A DNA stretch of 64,000 nucleotides. Source: Pseudomonas fluorescens. Lineage in GTDB: Bacteria; Pseudomonadota; Gammaproteobacteria; Pseudomonadales; Pseudomonadaceae. The translations under genes were made by a program, and so were the position numbers. Below the pieces are notes generated by a model. It saw only the letters and a list, made by a program, of their open reading frames with translations. It was not told the origin of the DNA and searched no databases. The stretch spans positions 62,001-126,000 of the forward strand of contig NZ_CP015225.1 in assembly GCF_001623525.1 (NCBI RefSeq). The letters run 5' to 3'. Within the stretch, counting starts at the first letter, position 1. The number at the start of each line of letters is the position of its first letter. Below, piece after piece: positions 8,667-17,788 of the stretch.

Positions 8667-9818
8667 TCAGACTTTCAACACTTTCCCGCTAATCGCCACC
8701 GCCACCAGCGACAACGCAATCAACCCAAACGCAAAGCTCAAGCTGCTGCCATGGGCGACGAAACCAATCAGCGCCGGGCCGGCAAGGATGCCGGCATAGC
8801 CGATGGTGGTGATGGCCGGCACAGCGATGGCCTCTGGCATTAAGGTCTGTTTGCCGACGGCGGTGTACAGCACCGGCACGATGTTCGAACACCCGGCGCC
8901 CACCAACCCATAGCCCAGTAGCGCGGCTTGCCACATCGGTGCGAGGGTCGCCAACAGGAACCCGGCGGCCGCGATCGATCCGCCATAGATGATCACGCGT
9001 TTGGCTCCGAGGCGATGTACCACTGAATCGCCGGTCAGCCGGCCGACGGTCATGGTCAGCGCGAAGGCGGCATAACCCAGCCCGGCATAGGCGGTATCCA
9101 CCGCGCGTTCGGTGGTCAGGAATACGGCGCTCCAGTCCAGCACCGCGCCTTCGGCCAGGAATACGATGAAACACAGGATGCCGATAAACAGCACCACGCC
9201 GTGGGGAATGGCGAACGCCGGTCCCGAGCTTTCACTGCCGTAGGGCAGCAGGTGCGGCGCAGCCTTGAACAACGCTACCAGTAGCACGCCATTGACCACC
9301 AGCGTCGCCCCCAGCGGCGAAAGCCCCAGGCCAAGCAGGGCACTGACACCCGCCGCGCCAATGATCCCGCCGAGACTGAACATGCCGTGGAAACCCGACA
9401 TCATGGTCTTGCCACTGGCCCGTTCGACGATCACCGCTTGCAGGTTCACGGTCGAGTCCACGGTGCCGAGCCCGGCGCCAAACAGGAACAATGCGGCCAC
9501 CAGCCAGGGCAGGGAAGTCATTGTCGCCAGCAACGGCAACGCCAGGCAGATCAGAATCGTACCGCCGCTGAGCACCCGCCGGCAGCCGAACCGCGTCGCC
9601 AGCGCACCGGAAATCGGCATCGCCAGGATCGACCCGACCCCCAGGCACAACAGCAGCAACCCGAGGGTGCCTTCATCCAGGTTCGCCCGCACCTTGGCGT
9701 AAGGCACCAGCGGCGCCCAGGCGGCGATGCCGATGCCGGCGATGAGATAGGCGATGCGGGTGGACATCTGTTCCAGGCGTCCGGGGATAAAGGTGGGCGG
9801 GGGCGTAATGGCAGTCAT
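8667..9818 (-). CDS. MFS transporter
   Basis: 383-aa inner-membrane protein with about 12 hydrophobic segments in two halves, consistent with the major facilitator superfamily (small-molecule efflux or uptake). Visible features are GTLGLLLLCLGVGS near TM2, the loop-2/3-like segment SGALATRFGCRRVLSGG, and a second-half repeat TGDSVVHRLGAKRVIIYGG. AAGGA lies 7 bases before the ATG. It is divergent from the DapF-like gene, with 179 bases between them. The substrate cannot be inferred; the closest recognisable type is the YbjJ/fucose-permease-like branch, held tentatively. Confidence 0.87.
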   Translation of the reverse strand: MTAITPPPTFIPGRLEQMSTRIAYLIAGIGIAAWAPLVPYAKVRANLDEGTLGLLLLCLGVGSILAMPISGALATRFGCRRVLSGGTILICLALPLLATMTSLPWLVAALFLFGAGLGTVDSTVNLQAVIVERASGKTMMSGFHGMFSLGGIIGAAGVSALLGLGLSPLGATLVVNGVLLVALFKAAPHLLPYGSESSGPAFAIPHGVVLFIGILCFIVFLAEGAVLDWSAVFLTTERAVDTAYAGLGYAAFALTMTVGRLTGDSVVHRLGAKRVIIYGGSIAAAGFLLATLAPMWQAALLGYGLVGAGCSNIVPVLYTAVGKQTLMPEAIAVPAITTIGYAGILAGPALIGFVAHGSSLSFAFGLIALSLVAVAISGKVLKV

Positions 9819-9997
9819 GAAACGTCCTTGGCTTACGTGCGATGCGGTGGTGCAGGCAGGAGCCTATGCTTGCATATCCACTGACCGCACCGCGACCCCA
9901 AGGTGCCGACGCGAATATCCGGTTGCCAGCAAGCTTTGCTCCCTGGCCTTTGCCGACATAAAGTAGCGGTCCTTGCTGGCTGATACCGGACAGATCC

Positions 9998-10989
9998 ATG
10001 ACGAAGTTTTATGACGCGCGCGGCAATATCTATGGCGTCATTTCCCCTCGGCAGGTTCGAGACCACGGCATCGCTCTGCCTCAGTCGGCTGCCCAGGCCG
10101 CGCAGACACGCGAGTCTTGGGCAACGGCTGCCGTGCACGCGTTCTGCGCCTGGGCGCCGGGCGAAGCTCCGCCGGATGCCAAGGCTCATCGCAGTGACGG
10201 TTTGCTGATCGGCCCGTTCCAGAACGAACCGCCCTTTGATCTGTTGATCGTCAATACCGACGGCACCCTGGCCGAGCGCAGTGGCAACGGCTTGACGATT
10301 TTCTCCCAGGCCTTGCAAGAGCAGGGCTTGATGGCAGGGACGGGTGATTGCTTGCTGCAGGTCCATCACGATAAACCCGACGGTTTGTCACCGCTGCAAA
10401 CCTCGGTTCGCGCTGCTGAATTCGAAGGCGCCCAAGGCTTCTGGCTGGACCTGGGCAAACCGCTGTTCGGGCCCGGCGCCGTCGGTGCCCAGGACGTCGT
10501 GCGTGTGATGTTCAACCAGTGCGATGTCAGCCGTGTGGCGGCGCTTGAACGGTTGAACCCGGCGTGGGGCAACAGCCAGTTCGTGAACATTGGCAACCCG
10601 CATTGCGTGACGCTGGTGGACAGTGCCGAGGCGCTGCCGAGCAATCCGCAGATGCGTGCGCCGGCGCTGTGCCAGAGCCTGACCCGCATCGCCTATGCTC
10701 CGCCGGGTGGGGCTGGAATGCCGTGCCCTATGGGGGTGAACCTGCAATGGGCCTGGCTCGAAGCCGAAGGGCGAATCGCCGCCCGGGTGTTCGAGCGGGG
10801 CGAAGGTCCCACCGCATCCTCGGGCACCAGCGCCAGCGCCGTGGCCTGCGCGGCGTGGCGGGCGGGGTGGGTGCAGGCGGGGCCGGTGAGTGTGATGATG
10901 CCAGGGGGACTGCGCCGATTTTGCTGGAAGAAGAGGCGGGTGAGTGGGTGCGGGTCAGGTTGTTTGGGACGGCGCGGTCTGTGCCCTAG
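9998..10989 (+). pseudogene. DapF-like epimerase-fold gene, frameshifted near the 3' end, catalytic cysteines replaced
   Basis: The fold is diaminopimelate epimerase-like (DapF makes meso-DAP from LL-DAP). The N-terminus FYDARGNIYGVIS matches the family start, and VNTDGTLAERSGNGL and ARVFERGEGPTASSGTS match the two active-site loops. Both loops lack the catalytic cysteine: S95 stands where CGNG is usual, and S275 stands where TLACGTG is usual. At the G-run 10904-10908 one base appears missing: frame one goes off into LRRFCW, while the +1 frame continues naturally as TAPILLEEEAGEWVRVRLFG to TAG 10987-10989. Restored length would be about 330 aa, longer than typical DapF (about 275). It may be a real pseudogene, a diverged isomerase, or a sequencing error in a homopolymer. 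The housekeeping dapF must lie elsewhere. Confidence 0.75.
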
Positions 10990-11055
10990 AGCTTTCTGAA
11001 AGTTTGTGGCGTGGCCGATGCCGCTATCGCGAGCACGCCCGCTCCCGCAGGGAAA

Positions 11056-12303
11056 TCAGCCTGGCTGCTGCGCAAACTCCACCACCGGCATCTGCCGCTT
11101 CATCAGCACTTCACCGTTGCGAATCGAATAGAGCGGCAAGCCCTGGCTGCGGATCACTTCGTAGTCACTGTCCGCCGACAGGATCAGCAGGTTAGCCGGA
11201 CGCCCGGGTTCCAGGCCATAGCGCTCGCCCAGGGCCATGGCCTTGGCGCTGTTGTCGGTGACCAGGTCGAGGGCGCTTTGCAGGTTGCGGTAGCCGAGCA
11301 TGTGGCAGATGTGCAGGCCGGCTTCGAGGACTCGCAAGATATTGCCGTTGCCCAGCGGGTACCACGGGTCGACGATGGAGTCCTGGCCGAAGCACACATT
11401 CATCCCGGCCTCGAGCAGTTCATTGACCCGGGTGACACCGCGGCGTTTGGGGAAATTATCGAAGCGCCCTTGCAGGTGAATGCTTTCGGTCGGGCACGAG
11501 ACAAAGCTGATGCCCGAGTGCCCGAGCAGGCGGAACAGCTTGGCGCAGTAGGCGTTGTCGTAGGAGCCCATGGCCGTGGTGTGGCTGGCGGTGACACGCG
11601 CGCCCATGTCGCGGCTACGGGCTTCCTCGGCGAGCACTTCGAGGAAGCGTGAGTGCGGGTCATCGGTTTCGTCGCAATGCACATCCACCAGGCAACCGGT
11701 GCGTTCGGCCAGGTCCATGAGGAATTTCACCGAGCTGACGCCCTGGTCGCGGGTGTACTCGAAGTGGGGAATGCCACCCACCACGTCGGCGCCCATGCGG
11801 ATCGCTTCTTCCATGAGCTCGCGGCCGTTGCGATAGGACTCGATGCCTTCCTGGGGAAACGCGACGATCTGCATGTCGATCAGGTGACGACTTTCCTCGC
11901 GCACTTGCAGCAGGGCCTTGAGCGCCGTGAGCTCGGGGTCGGTCACGTCGACGTGGGTGCGCACATGCTGGATGCCATGGGCGGCGAGGGCCTGGATGGT
12001 TTTCCTGGCGCGGGTCTTGGTGTCTTCCTCGGTGATGGTGGCCTTGCGTTCGCCCCAGCACTCGATGCCTTCGAACAGCGTGCCGCTCATGTTCCAGCGC
12101 GGTTCACCGGCGGTGAGCGTGGCGTCCAGGTGGATGTGTGGTTCGACGAAGGGCGGGACCACCAGGTTGCCGCCGGCATCGAGGTCTTCCGGGCCGAGGC
12201 TGGGTGCCTCGGTCTGGCGGGCGATGTTGGCGATCAAGCCGTTTTCCAGGTGCAGTTCATGCAAGCCTTCACGGTTACGCAGACGGGCGTTGATGATGTG
12301 CAT
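11056..12303 (-). CDS. codA: Cytosine deaminase
   Basis: 415-aa amidohydrolase that hydrolyses cytosine to uracil and ammonia (pyrimidine salvage, cytoplasm). Metal ligands are visible in VEPHIHLDATLT (HxH), the H of DVHCDETDDPHS, and SHTTAMGS; the late aspartate is in CFGQDSIVDPW. Length and these motifs match E. coli-type CodA. The gene lies 12 bases downstream of codB, so the pair is a codBA operon: uptake, then deamination. The start ATG 12303 is the only one giving the family N-terminus MHIINARLRNREGLHE. Confidence 0.93.
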   Translation of the reverse strand: MHIINARLRNREGLHELHLENGLIANIARQTEAPSLGPEDLDAGGNLVVPPFVEPHIHLDATLTAGEPRWNMSGTLFEGIECWGERKATITEEDTKTRARKTIQALAAHGIQHVRTHVDVTDPELTALKALLQVREESRHLIDMQIVAFPQEGIESYRNGRELMEEAIRMGADVVGGIPHFEYTRDQGVSSVKFLMDLAERTGCLVDVHCDETDDPHSRFLEVLAEEARSRDMGARVTASHTTAMGSYDNAYCAKLFRLLGHSGISFVSCPTESIHLQGRFDNFPKRRGVTRVNELLEAGMNVCFGQDSIVDPWYPLGNGNILRVLEAGLHICHMLGYRNLQSALDLVTDNSAKAMALGERYGLEPGRPANLLILSADSDYEVIRSQGLPLYSIRNGEVLMKRQMPVVEFAQQPG

Positions 12304-12315
12304 CAGGCGAATCCT

Positions 12316-13587
12316 TTAGAGGTTTTGTAGGGACGCATCAGCGGTGCGAGTACCCATTACGCTGATCAATAGCACATACGTTAGCGCGCCGGCAGCGATT
12401 CCTACCAGCGGCGCGACCCAGGGTGAATTGAACGCCGCGACGGTGCCAATCCCATAGGCCAACAGCCCGGGCCAGTTGAACGCCGGCAGTTGCGCCTCGG
12501 CCAGGCGCGGATAACGACCACGCCAGCGGAAGAAGAAATCGGCCATGATGACCCCGCCGATGGGTGGGATGACGGTGCCCAGCAGGATCAGGTAGGGCAC
12601 CAGCAGATCGTACATGCCCAGCAGCGCCAGCAACGTGCCGATCACCGCGCCGCCGAGGGTTACGGTCTTGCGCCGACGGGTGCGCAGCAGGTTGCAACCG
12701 GCCACGGCGAAGTTGTAGATGGTGTTGTCCTGGGTGCTCCAGATGTTGAGCAGCAGCATCGCCATCGCCGCCATGGCGAAGCCCTGCAGCAGCAACACTT
12801 CGACCACGTCCGGTTGCTGATAGACGATGGCTCCGTAGGCGCCGATCAGCACCATCAGCCCATTGCCGAGGAAGAAGCCGATCAGACTCGCCAGCACCGC
12901 GACCTTCGCCGAGCGGGAGAACCGCGTCCAGTTGGTGGCCTGGGTCGCGCCGCTGACGAAGGTGCCGAACACCAACGTGATGGCGGTGGACCAGTCGAGG
13001 CTGCCCGTCGGCACCACCGCCAACAAGCCTTCGAAGCCGCCGACCTTCACCGTCGCGACCCACATCGACAGCATCAGCAGCAACATCATGGCCGGCACGG
13101 CGAGGTACGAGAGGATTTCCAACCCGCGATAACCGACATAGGCCGTGGCACAAAACCCCAGGCCGAACAGCACCATCAACCCGAGCACGGTGCTCTCGCT
13201 CAACTCGAAATACTTGCCCAGCACCACCGCGGCAGTCGCCGTGCCCCAGGCGTACCAGCCGATCTGGGTGAACCCCAGAATCAAGTCACTGAGCTTGCTG
13301 CCCACCTCGCCGAAACAGAAACGCCCCATCAACACCGAATTGAGCCCGCTCTTGAAGGCGATATAGCCCAGGCCGGCGGCGTAGAGGCCCAGCAGCAGAT
13401 TGCCGATGACGATGACCGTGAGCATTTCGGCAAAACCGAACGCTACCCCCAGCTTGCCGCCGGCAAACATGGTGGCGGTGAAAAAGGTGAAACCCAGCAG
13501 CACCATGGCCGTGGAGGCCAGGCCCTTGCGAGCGTGCATCGGGACTTCGCTCAAGGGATAGTCATTGCCTGGATCGTTCTGAGTCAT
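12316..13587 (-). CDS. codB: Cytosine permease
   Basis: 423-aa member of the nucleobase:cation symporter-1 family with about 12 membrane helices; imports cytosine. Start set at the ATG whose complement is 13585-13587 (MTQNDPGNDYPLSEVP), preceded by AAGGACC at 7 bases. A longer frame to 13701 exists but has no family resemblance. Motifs include GWYAWGTATAAVVLG and the NWTRFSRSAKVAVLAS loop typical of CodB/NCS1. First gene of the codB-codA operon. Its upstream gap (13588-13773) shows no operator I can name. Confidence 0.92.
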   Translation of the reverse strand: MTQNDPGNDYPLSEVPMHARKGLASTAMVLLGFTFFTATMFAGGKLGVAFGFAEMLTVIVIGNLLLGLYAAGLGYIAFKSGLNSVLMGRFCFGEVGSKLSDLILGFTQIGWYAWGTATAAVVLGKYFELSESTVLGLMVLFGLGFCATAYVGYRGLEILSYLAVPAMMLLLMLSMWVATVKVGGFEGLLAVVPTGSLDWSTAITLVFGTFVSGATQATNWTRFSRSAKVAVLASLIGFFLGNGLMVLIGAYGAIVYQQPDVVEVLLLQGFAMAAMAMLLLNIWSTQDNTIYNFAVAGCNLLRTRRRKTVTLGGAVIGTLLALLGMYDLLVPYLILLGTVIPPIGGVIMADFFFRWRGRYPRLAEAQLPAFNWPGLLAYGIGTVAAFNSPWVAPLVGIAAGALTYVLLISVMGTRTADASLQNL

Positions 13588-13773
13588 GTGGCGGTCCTTG
13601 CGGATGAGGGGTATATCGCAAACGTGCAGCGCCCGTGCCAAGCGAGTGATCGCGAGGTTATTTATAGACAATCCTGGGGATTGGGTGGGCGCAGGGACCA
13701 AAAGCGGTGCGCGAGTGATTCAAGTTGGAACACGGATCTCACTCGCAGGGAATTCCCTGTGGGAGCGGTTTCT

Positions 13774-14604
13774 TCAGGGACCAAGATGCAATGGCAGGAA
13801 CCGCAACACCGCCGCGACGATGGCCTCCGGCGCGTCTTCCTGGACCAGGTGCCCGGCATTTGGAATGGGATGAAATTGTGCCCCTGGGATCATCCGTTGC
13901 AGGGCCCGGCCGCGCTCGATGGGAATCCACTGATCATCCTCGCCCCACAGGATCTGGGTCGGGCAGCGCACGTTCGGATACAGCCCCTCGGCTTCACGGG
14001 TGTAGCGTTCGTCCATCTGCGCGATCTGCCGGTAGAACGCCGCCTGGCCCGGCTCGCCAAGCCACGGCTGCACGTAGGGCGCCAGTTCCGCGTCCGGGAT
14101 GTCCCGTTTGATCGCGCCGCGGACATAGGTCGGCACGATGGCCCGCTGAATGTAGTCGGGCAGGCCGCTGAAGGCCGCTTCATGCTGGCGGACATGCTGC
14201 ACAAAGGGCGAACCCCAGGGTGACAGCGCCACGGGGTCGATCAGGGTCAGGCTGCGGTAATCCTTGCCGTTTAGCAGGTGCGTGCGCAGGGCCGTGGCAC
14301 CGCCAAAGTCATGGGCCACCACATCCGGGCAATCCAGGCGCCAATGCTCCAGCAATTGTGCGAACAACAGGTTTTGCACGCCGAGGGACACTTCGGCATC
14401 GGGTTGTGCGGATTGGCCATACCCCAGCAGGTCGAAGTAATGCACCCGGTGGGTGGCGAAGAACAGCGGGGCGATCCGGTGCCACACGTAGGAAGAGAAG
14501 GGCGTGCCGTGGACAAACACCAACGGCGGGCCATCGCCCTGGATGGCGTAGCGGATGCAGTGCCCGTTGAAGTCGTATGTTTGATCCAGCGGCCAGTGGG
14601 TCAT
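13774..14604 (-). CDS. Alpha/beta hydrolase with Asp nucleophile (haloalkane dehalogenase / epoxide hydrolase-like)
   Basis: 276 aa. The oxyanion motif VHGTPFSS (about 31-38) is followed by the nucleophile elbow VVAHDFGG, with D99 where esterases have Ser. The acid/base His is in PNAGHLVQED (about 252). Asp nucleophiles characterise haloalkane dehalogenases, fluoroacetate dehalogenases and soluble epoxide hydrolases, which form an alkyl-enzyme ester. ILWGEDDQWIPIERG carries the usual late acidic residues. GGGGAG lies about 8 bases before the ATG. It is downstream of no obvious partner; codBA points the same way but is separate, beyond a 186-base gap. The physiological substrate is unknown, and dehalogenase activity should not be assumed. 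Confidence 0.85.
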   Translation of the reverse strand: MTHWPLDQTYDFNGHCIRYAIQGDGPPLVFVHGTPFSSYVWHRIAPLFFATHRVHYFDLLGYGQSAQPDAEVSLGVQNLLFAQLLEHWRLDCPDVVAHDFGGATALRTHLLNGKDYRSLTLIDPVALSPWGSPFVQHVRQHEAAFSGLPDYIQRAIVPTYVRGAIKRDIPDAELAPYVQPWLGEPGQAAFYRQIAQMDERYTREAEGLYPNVRCPTQILWGEDDQWIPIERGRALQRMIPGAQFHPIPNAGHLVQEDAPEAIVAAVLRFLPLHLGP

Positions 14605-14677
14605 GATCGATACTCCCCTGAAAATGGCTCAGGGGCTAGAGCATAGGCCAATGCCATTGAGCAGGGGAGACACCCTT

Positions 14678-14808
14678 GTGGCGAGGGAGCTTGCTCCCGC
14701 TGGGCCGCGAAGCGGTCCTCAAGCCTGAGATTGCGGTGTATCAGGTTGAATCGAGTCGCTGCTTTTGGGGCTGCTGCGCAGCCCAGCGGGAGCAAGCTCC
14801 CTCGCCAC
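14678..14808. repeat. REPIN: inverted pair of REP elements
   Basis: GTGGCGAGGGAGCTTGCTCCC at 14678 and its inverse ending at 14808, with inner GGGCCGCGAAGCGGTCC. A partial third piece (CTCCCTTGCCACAAGG) follows at about 14816, directly beside the queD stop codon. Confidence 0.9.
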
Positions 14809-14837
14809 AGGAAACTCCCTTGCCACAAGGAAAGGGG

Positions 14838-15194
14838 TTATTCGCCGTGGTAGATGCAACCGCTGGTGCAAGTCTCATGGATGCGGATGGCGCTGAGTTC
14901 CGGCAGCAAAGGCTTCAATTCATTCCAGATCCACTTGGCCAGGACTTCGCTGGTGGGGTTTTCCAGGCCAGGAATGTCGTTGAGGTAGTTGTGGTCCAGG
15001 CGCTCGTAGAGCGGCTTGAAGATCGCCTTGATTTCCGAGAAGTCGCGAATCCAGCCCGTGTGTGGATCGATGTCGCCGCTCAGGTGGATCGCCACTTTGA
15101 ACGAGTGGCCGTGAAGGCGGCCGCACTTGTGGCCGTCCGGCACGTGGGGCAGGCGGTGGGCGGATTCGAAGGTAAATTCTTTGAAGATTTCCAC
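14838..15194 (-). CDS. queD: 6-carboxytetrahydropterin synthase
   Basis: 118-aa T-fold enzyme of queuosine biosynthesis: converts dihydroneopterin triphosphate to 6-carboxy-5,6,7,8-tetrahydropterin. Zinc ligands H13, H28 and H30 are visible (ESAHRLP and GRLHGHSF), as is catalytic C24 in GHKCGR. The late segment [11 protein letters not shown] is family-typical. Length equals that of E. coli QueD. It appears monocistronic, ending in a REP-rich gap. I see no preQ1 riboswitch upstream. Confidence 0.95.
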   Translation of the reverse strand: MEIFKEFTFESAHRLPHVPDGHKCGRLHGHSFKVAIHLSGDIDPHTGWIRDFSEIKAIFKPLYERLDHNYLNDIPGLENPTSEVLAKWIWNELKPLLPELSAIRIHETCTSGCIYHGE

Positions 15195-15277
15195 AGGTTC
15201 GGGCTCTTTAAGGTAGCGGTCGCGAGGCAGGCGGCGGAGTTTATCAGTTTGATAACGGTGTTGCGCGACCGTGCTGA

Positions 15278-16357
15278 CTAAAGGGTCAGCAAACGCTCGC
15301 CCAACCTGCCGTTGGCCGTCAGTTCCAGGAACTCGTCACCGAGCCGGCGGCTTTCGTCCATCGCCGTGCGCCAGTACTGGCGGCGGCTCGTGTCATCGCC
15401 CATGAACCGCTTGAAGTCGTTACGGTCTGGCAGCTTGCCGTAGGGCAGGCGCGCCAGGTATTCACGGGACGGCGCCAGCAGCAGCACGTCTTGCAGGCGG
15501 TCGACGTTGCCCCGGCGCCACGGCAGGCCCTTGTCGAACCAGCCGGGAATGACCCGGTCGGTGAAATGCGGGTAGAGCACGATGTCCTCGCCGCTGTAGG
15601 GCAGGTCGAGGTGGTAGTCCAGCAGACCGCCGTCGCGGTAGGTGCCGGCACCGGCGCCCGGCAGGTCGCGCACGCCTTCCATCACCATCGGGATCGAGCC
15701 CGAGGCCAGCAGGGCCTGGCGCAGGTTGCCGGCCGCCAGCGGAACGAAACGTGACGGAAAGTCATTCAACGGATGCAGGGGCGGGGCCAGGCGCGGGTCA
15801 TGGATGATCAGCCGTTCGAAATGCCGCGACAGCCGTGCCCGACCTCGCAAGTTGTCGGCAATCACCGACGACAAGCCCAGGCCCAGTCGGCCGCGATGAT
15901 CCTGGGCCAGCAGGCCGTGGCTCTTGACCACCATGATGTTGAGCCGGTATCGCGGGTTATCGAGGATCGACGCATCGCGGCCGTCGAGCAAATCATCGAG
16001 CATGCGTTGCGAACTCTGGCTGACCCCGGCCATGGTCACGCCTTTGGCAAAGCTTTGTTCGTTGTACAAGGTGCCCAGGCGCCGGATGCCCTCGGCGGCA
16101 TCCGGCAGGCAGGCGCTGGCGAAGCGCCAGGCACCCACCGAGGCCCCGATCAGCGAGCGCTCCCGGGGCGCGGCGGGCAGCCATTCGTCGAACAGCGCCA
16201 AGTCCAGCCCCTGGATGCCCAGGGCCTTGGGACCACCGGCAGCGCCCGGCAGGATGCCGACGTCGGCGGCGTTCAAGCCGGCCTGGCGAATCCGCGCGAA
16301 CGCACGGGGGCCGGCCTTGAGGGTGAGGGCGGGAAACTTGATGTGGATGGCGGTCAT
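15278..16357 (-). CDS. Patatin-like phospholipase family protein
   Basis: 359 aa. The serine-aspartate dyad is recognisable: S73 in GASVGAW (G-x-S-x-G) and the Asp of [10 protein letters not shown] (about residue 240). The glycine-rich oxyanion loop is [10 protein letters not shown] (about 38-47). The start is ATG at complement 16355-16357 ([13 protein letters not shown]); an upstream in-frame ATG at 16435 would run into the promoter region shared with the divergent PepSY operon. No signal peptide or membrane helix, so cytoplasmic lipid-acyl hydrolase activity is the best guess. It is divergent from the PepSY/two-component operon. Confidence 0.82.
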   Translation of the reverse strand: MTAIHIKFPALTLKAGPRAFARIRQAGLNAADVGILPGAAGGPKALGIQGLDLALFDEWLPAAPRERSLIGASVGAWRFASACLPDAAEGIRRLGTLYNEQSFAKGVTMAGVSQSSQRMLDDLLDGRDASILDNPRYRLNIMVVKSHGLLAQDHRGRLGLGLSSVIADNLRGRARLSRHFERLIIHDPRLAPPLHPLNDFPSRFVPLAAGNLRQALLASGSIPMVMEGVRDLPGAGAGTYRDGGLLDYHLDLPYSGEDIVLYPHFTDRVIPGWFDKGLPWRRGNVDRLQDVLLLAPSREYLARLPYGKLPDRNDFKRFMGDDTSRRQYWRTAMDESRRLGDEFLELTANGRLGERLLTL

Positions 16358-16434
16358 ACCGGTCTCGAATGCGGGTAAGCGGCTGATTATAACGACACAA
16401 AACCTTGTTATTGATGTGGGTCCCATGATGGCCA

Positions 16435-16465
16435 TTCAGTTTCAGTTAAGTTCACCCCGATACAG
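16435..16465 (+). promoter_or_regulatory. Direct-repeat motif upstream of the PepSY operon
   Basis: TTCAGT occurs twice in tandem (16435-16446), followed by TAAGTTCA, giving AGTT at 16438, 16444 and 16449. Short direct repeats of this kind are typical OmpR/PmrA-type response regulator sites, so self-regulation by the operon's own regulator is possible. This is inference; the spacing is not a textbook 11-bp repeat. Confidence 0.3.
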
Positions 16466-16500
16466 TCCCCCCGGTAAAGATTATAAGAAGGAGATACCCC

Positions 16501-16809
16501 ATGAACCGCCTGACTGCCTTTTTTATCGCGACCCTGATGGCACTGGGAACCAGCCTGGTTCACGCACGAGACCTGGACACGGACGAAGCCCGCAAACTGC
16601 AAGACGCTGGTACCATCCTGTCCTTTGAAAAACTCAACGCCGCTGCCCTGGCCGAACACCCTGGCGCCACCTTGACCGATACCGAGCTGGACGAAGAGTA
16701 CGGCAAGTACATTTACCAGGTGGATTTGCGCGATACGAAGGGCATTGAGTGGGATCTGGAATTGGACGCCACCAACGGCAAGGTGCTCAAGAATCATCAG
16801 GATACGTAA
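16501..16809 (+). CDS. Periplasmic PepSY-domain protein (first of pair)
   Basis: 102 aa. Signal peptide 1-22 (MNRLTAFFIATLMALGTSLVHA), then a single small PepSY domain (about 25-98) with ARKLQDAGTILSFEKL, HPGATLTDTELDEEYGKYIYQVDL and ATNGKVL. PepSY domains are periplasmic or membrane-facing modules, known from inhibitory propeptides and from proteins encoded with two-component systems. The very strong SD AAGGAG suggests high expression. Its stop codon TAA shares its last A with the ATG of the next gene, so the two are translationally coupled. Confidence 0.9.
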   Translation: MNRLTAFFIATLMALGTSLVHARDLDTDEARKLQDAGTILSFEKLNAAALAEHPGATLTDTELDEEYGKYIYQVDLRDTKGIEWDLELDATNGKVLKNHQDT

Positions 16810-17120
16810 TGAAGCTTAATCTGCGCGCCCATAATCGATGGGCGCTGGCGCTGCTGGCGTTTTGTTCGCTGGCCGTGGCCCGGGACCTGGATCAGGACGA
16901 GGCCCTGCAACTGCGCCAGCAGGGTGTGATCTTGCCGCTGGAGCAACTGCTGCAACAGGCGCTGGACCTGCACCCGGGCGCCAAACTGCTGGAAGCCGAG
17001 CTGGAGGAGAAACACGGCGTCTATATTTATGAGGTCGAGTTGCTGGACACCGACGGCGTCGTGCGCGAATTGGACCTGGAGGCCGCGACCGGCCGCTTAC
17101 TCAAAGATAAGGAAGACTGA
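16809..17120 (+). CDS. Periplasmic PepSY-domain protein (second of pair)
   Basis: 103 aa, a paralogue of the preceding protein: same layout of signal peptide (1-24, ending SLAVA), then [47 protein letters not shown] and [12 protein letters not shown] 16809 overlaps the previous stop by one base; the next gene's ATG overlaps this stop in the same way (TGATG at 17118-17122). Tandem duplication of a small PepSY protein directly in front of its two-component genes suggests both act as periplasmic inputs or targets of that system. Confidence 0.9.
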   Translation: MKLNLRAHNRWALALLAFCSLAVARDLDQDEALQLRQQGVILPLEQLLQQALDLHPGAKLLEAELEEKHGVYIYEVELLDTDGVVRELDLEAATGRLLKDKED

Positions 17121-17788
17121 TGCGCCTGCTTCTGGTGGAAGATCACGTGCCCCTGGCCGACGAACTGATGGCCGGACTTGCACGCCAGGGCTACGCCGTC
17201 GACTGGCTCGCCGATGGTCGCGACGCGGTATACCAGGGCAGCAGCGAACCCTACGACCTGATCATCCTCGATCTCGGCCTGCCGGGCGTGCCGGGGCTTG
17301 AGGTGCTCGCCCAATGGCGTGCCGGTGGCTTGAGCACGCCAGTGTTGATCCTTACCGCACGCGGTTCCTGGGCCGAGCGCATCGAAGGCCTCAAGGCCGG
17401 GGCCGACGATTACCTGACCAAACCTTTTCATCCTGAAGAGCTGCAGTTGCGGATCCAGGCGTTGCTGCGCCGCTCCCACGGCCAGGTCAACCAGCCGACG
17501 CTGAAGTCGGCCGGGTTGCACCTGGATGAGAGTCGCCAGTGCGTGGTCCGCGACGGCACCGACATCCAGCTCACGGCCGCCGAGTTCCGCCTGTTGCGCT
17601 ATTTCATGCTGCATCCCGAGCAGATCCTTTCTAAAAGCCATCTCGCCGAACACCTGTACGACGGTGAGACCGAGCGCGATTCCAACGTGCTTGAAGTCCA
17701 CGTCAATCACCTGCGGCGCAAGCTGGGCCGCAGCGTGATCGAAACCCGTCGCGGCCAGGGTTACCTGTTCGGCGGGCAGGCGCAGTGA
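17120..17788 (+). CDS. OmpR-family response regulator
   Basis: 222 aa. Receiver domain with E7-D8 and phospho-acceptor D51 ([10 protein letters not shown]), and Lys in [13 protein letters not shown] (about 101). C-terminal winged helix (about 128-220) with [16 protein letters not shown] and [12 protein letters not shown]. Closest to the QseB/PmrA/PhoP branch. It overlaps the kinase gene by four bases (GTGA), a classic coupled pair, and is coupled upstream to the PepSY genes. Likely regulates envelope or metal/antimicrobial response genes, including its own operon; the stimulus is unknown. Confidence 0.94.
   Translation: MRLLLVEDHVPLADELMAGLARQGYAVDWLADGRDAVYQGSSEPYDLIILDLGLPGVPGLEVLAQWRAGGLSTPVLILTARGSWAERIEGLKAGADDYLTKPFHPEELQLRIQALLRRSHGQVNQPTLKSAGLHLDESRQCVVRDGTDIQLTAAEFRLLRYFMLHPEQILSKSHLAEHLYDGETERDSNVLEVHVNHLRRKLGRSVIETRRGQGYLFGGQAQ

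Noticed and set aside
12490..14223. A 577-codon plus-strand frame across codB and the hydrolase
   Set aside because: It spans two genes on the opposite strand and their gap, is His/Gln/Arg-rich, and is explained as antisense.
14838..15277. A preQ1 riboswitch before queD
   Set aside because: The upstream region lacks the short A-rich pseudoknot pattern next to the SD.
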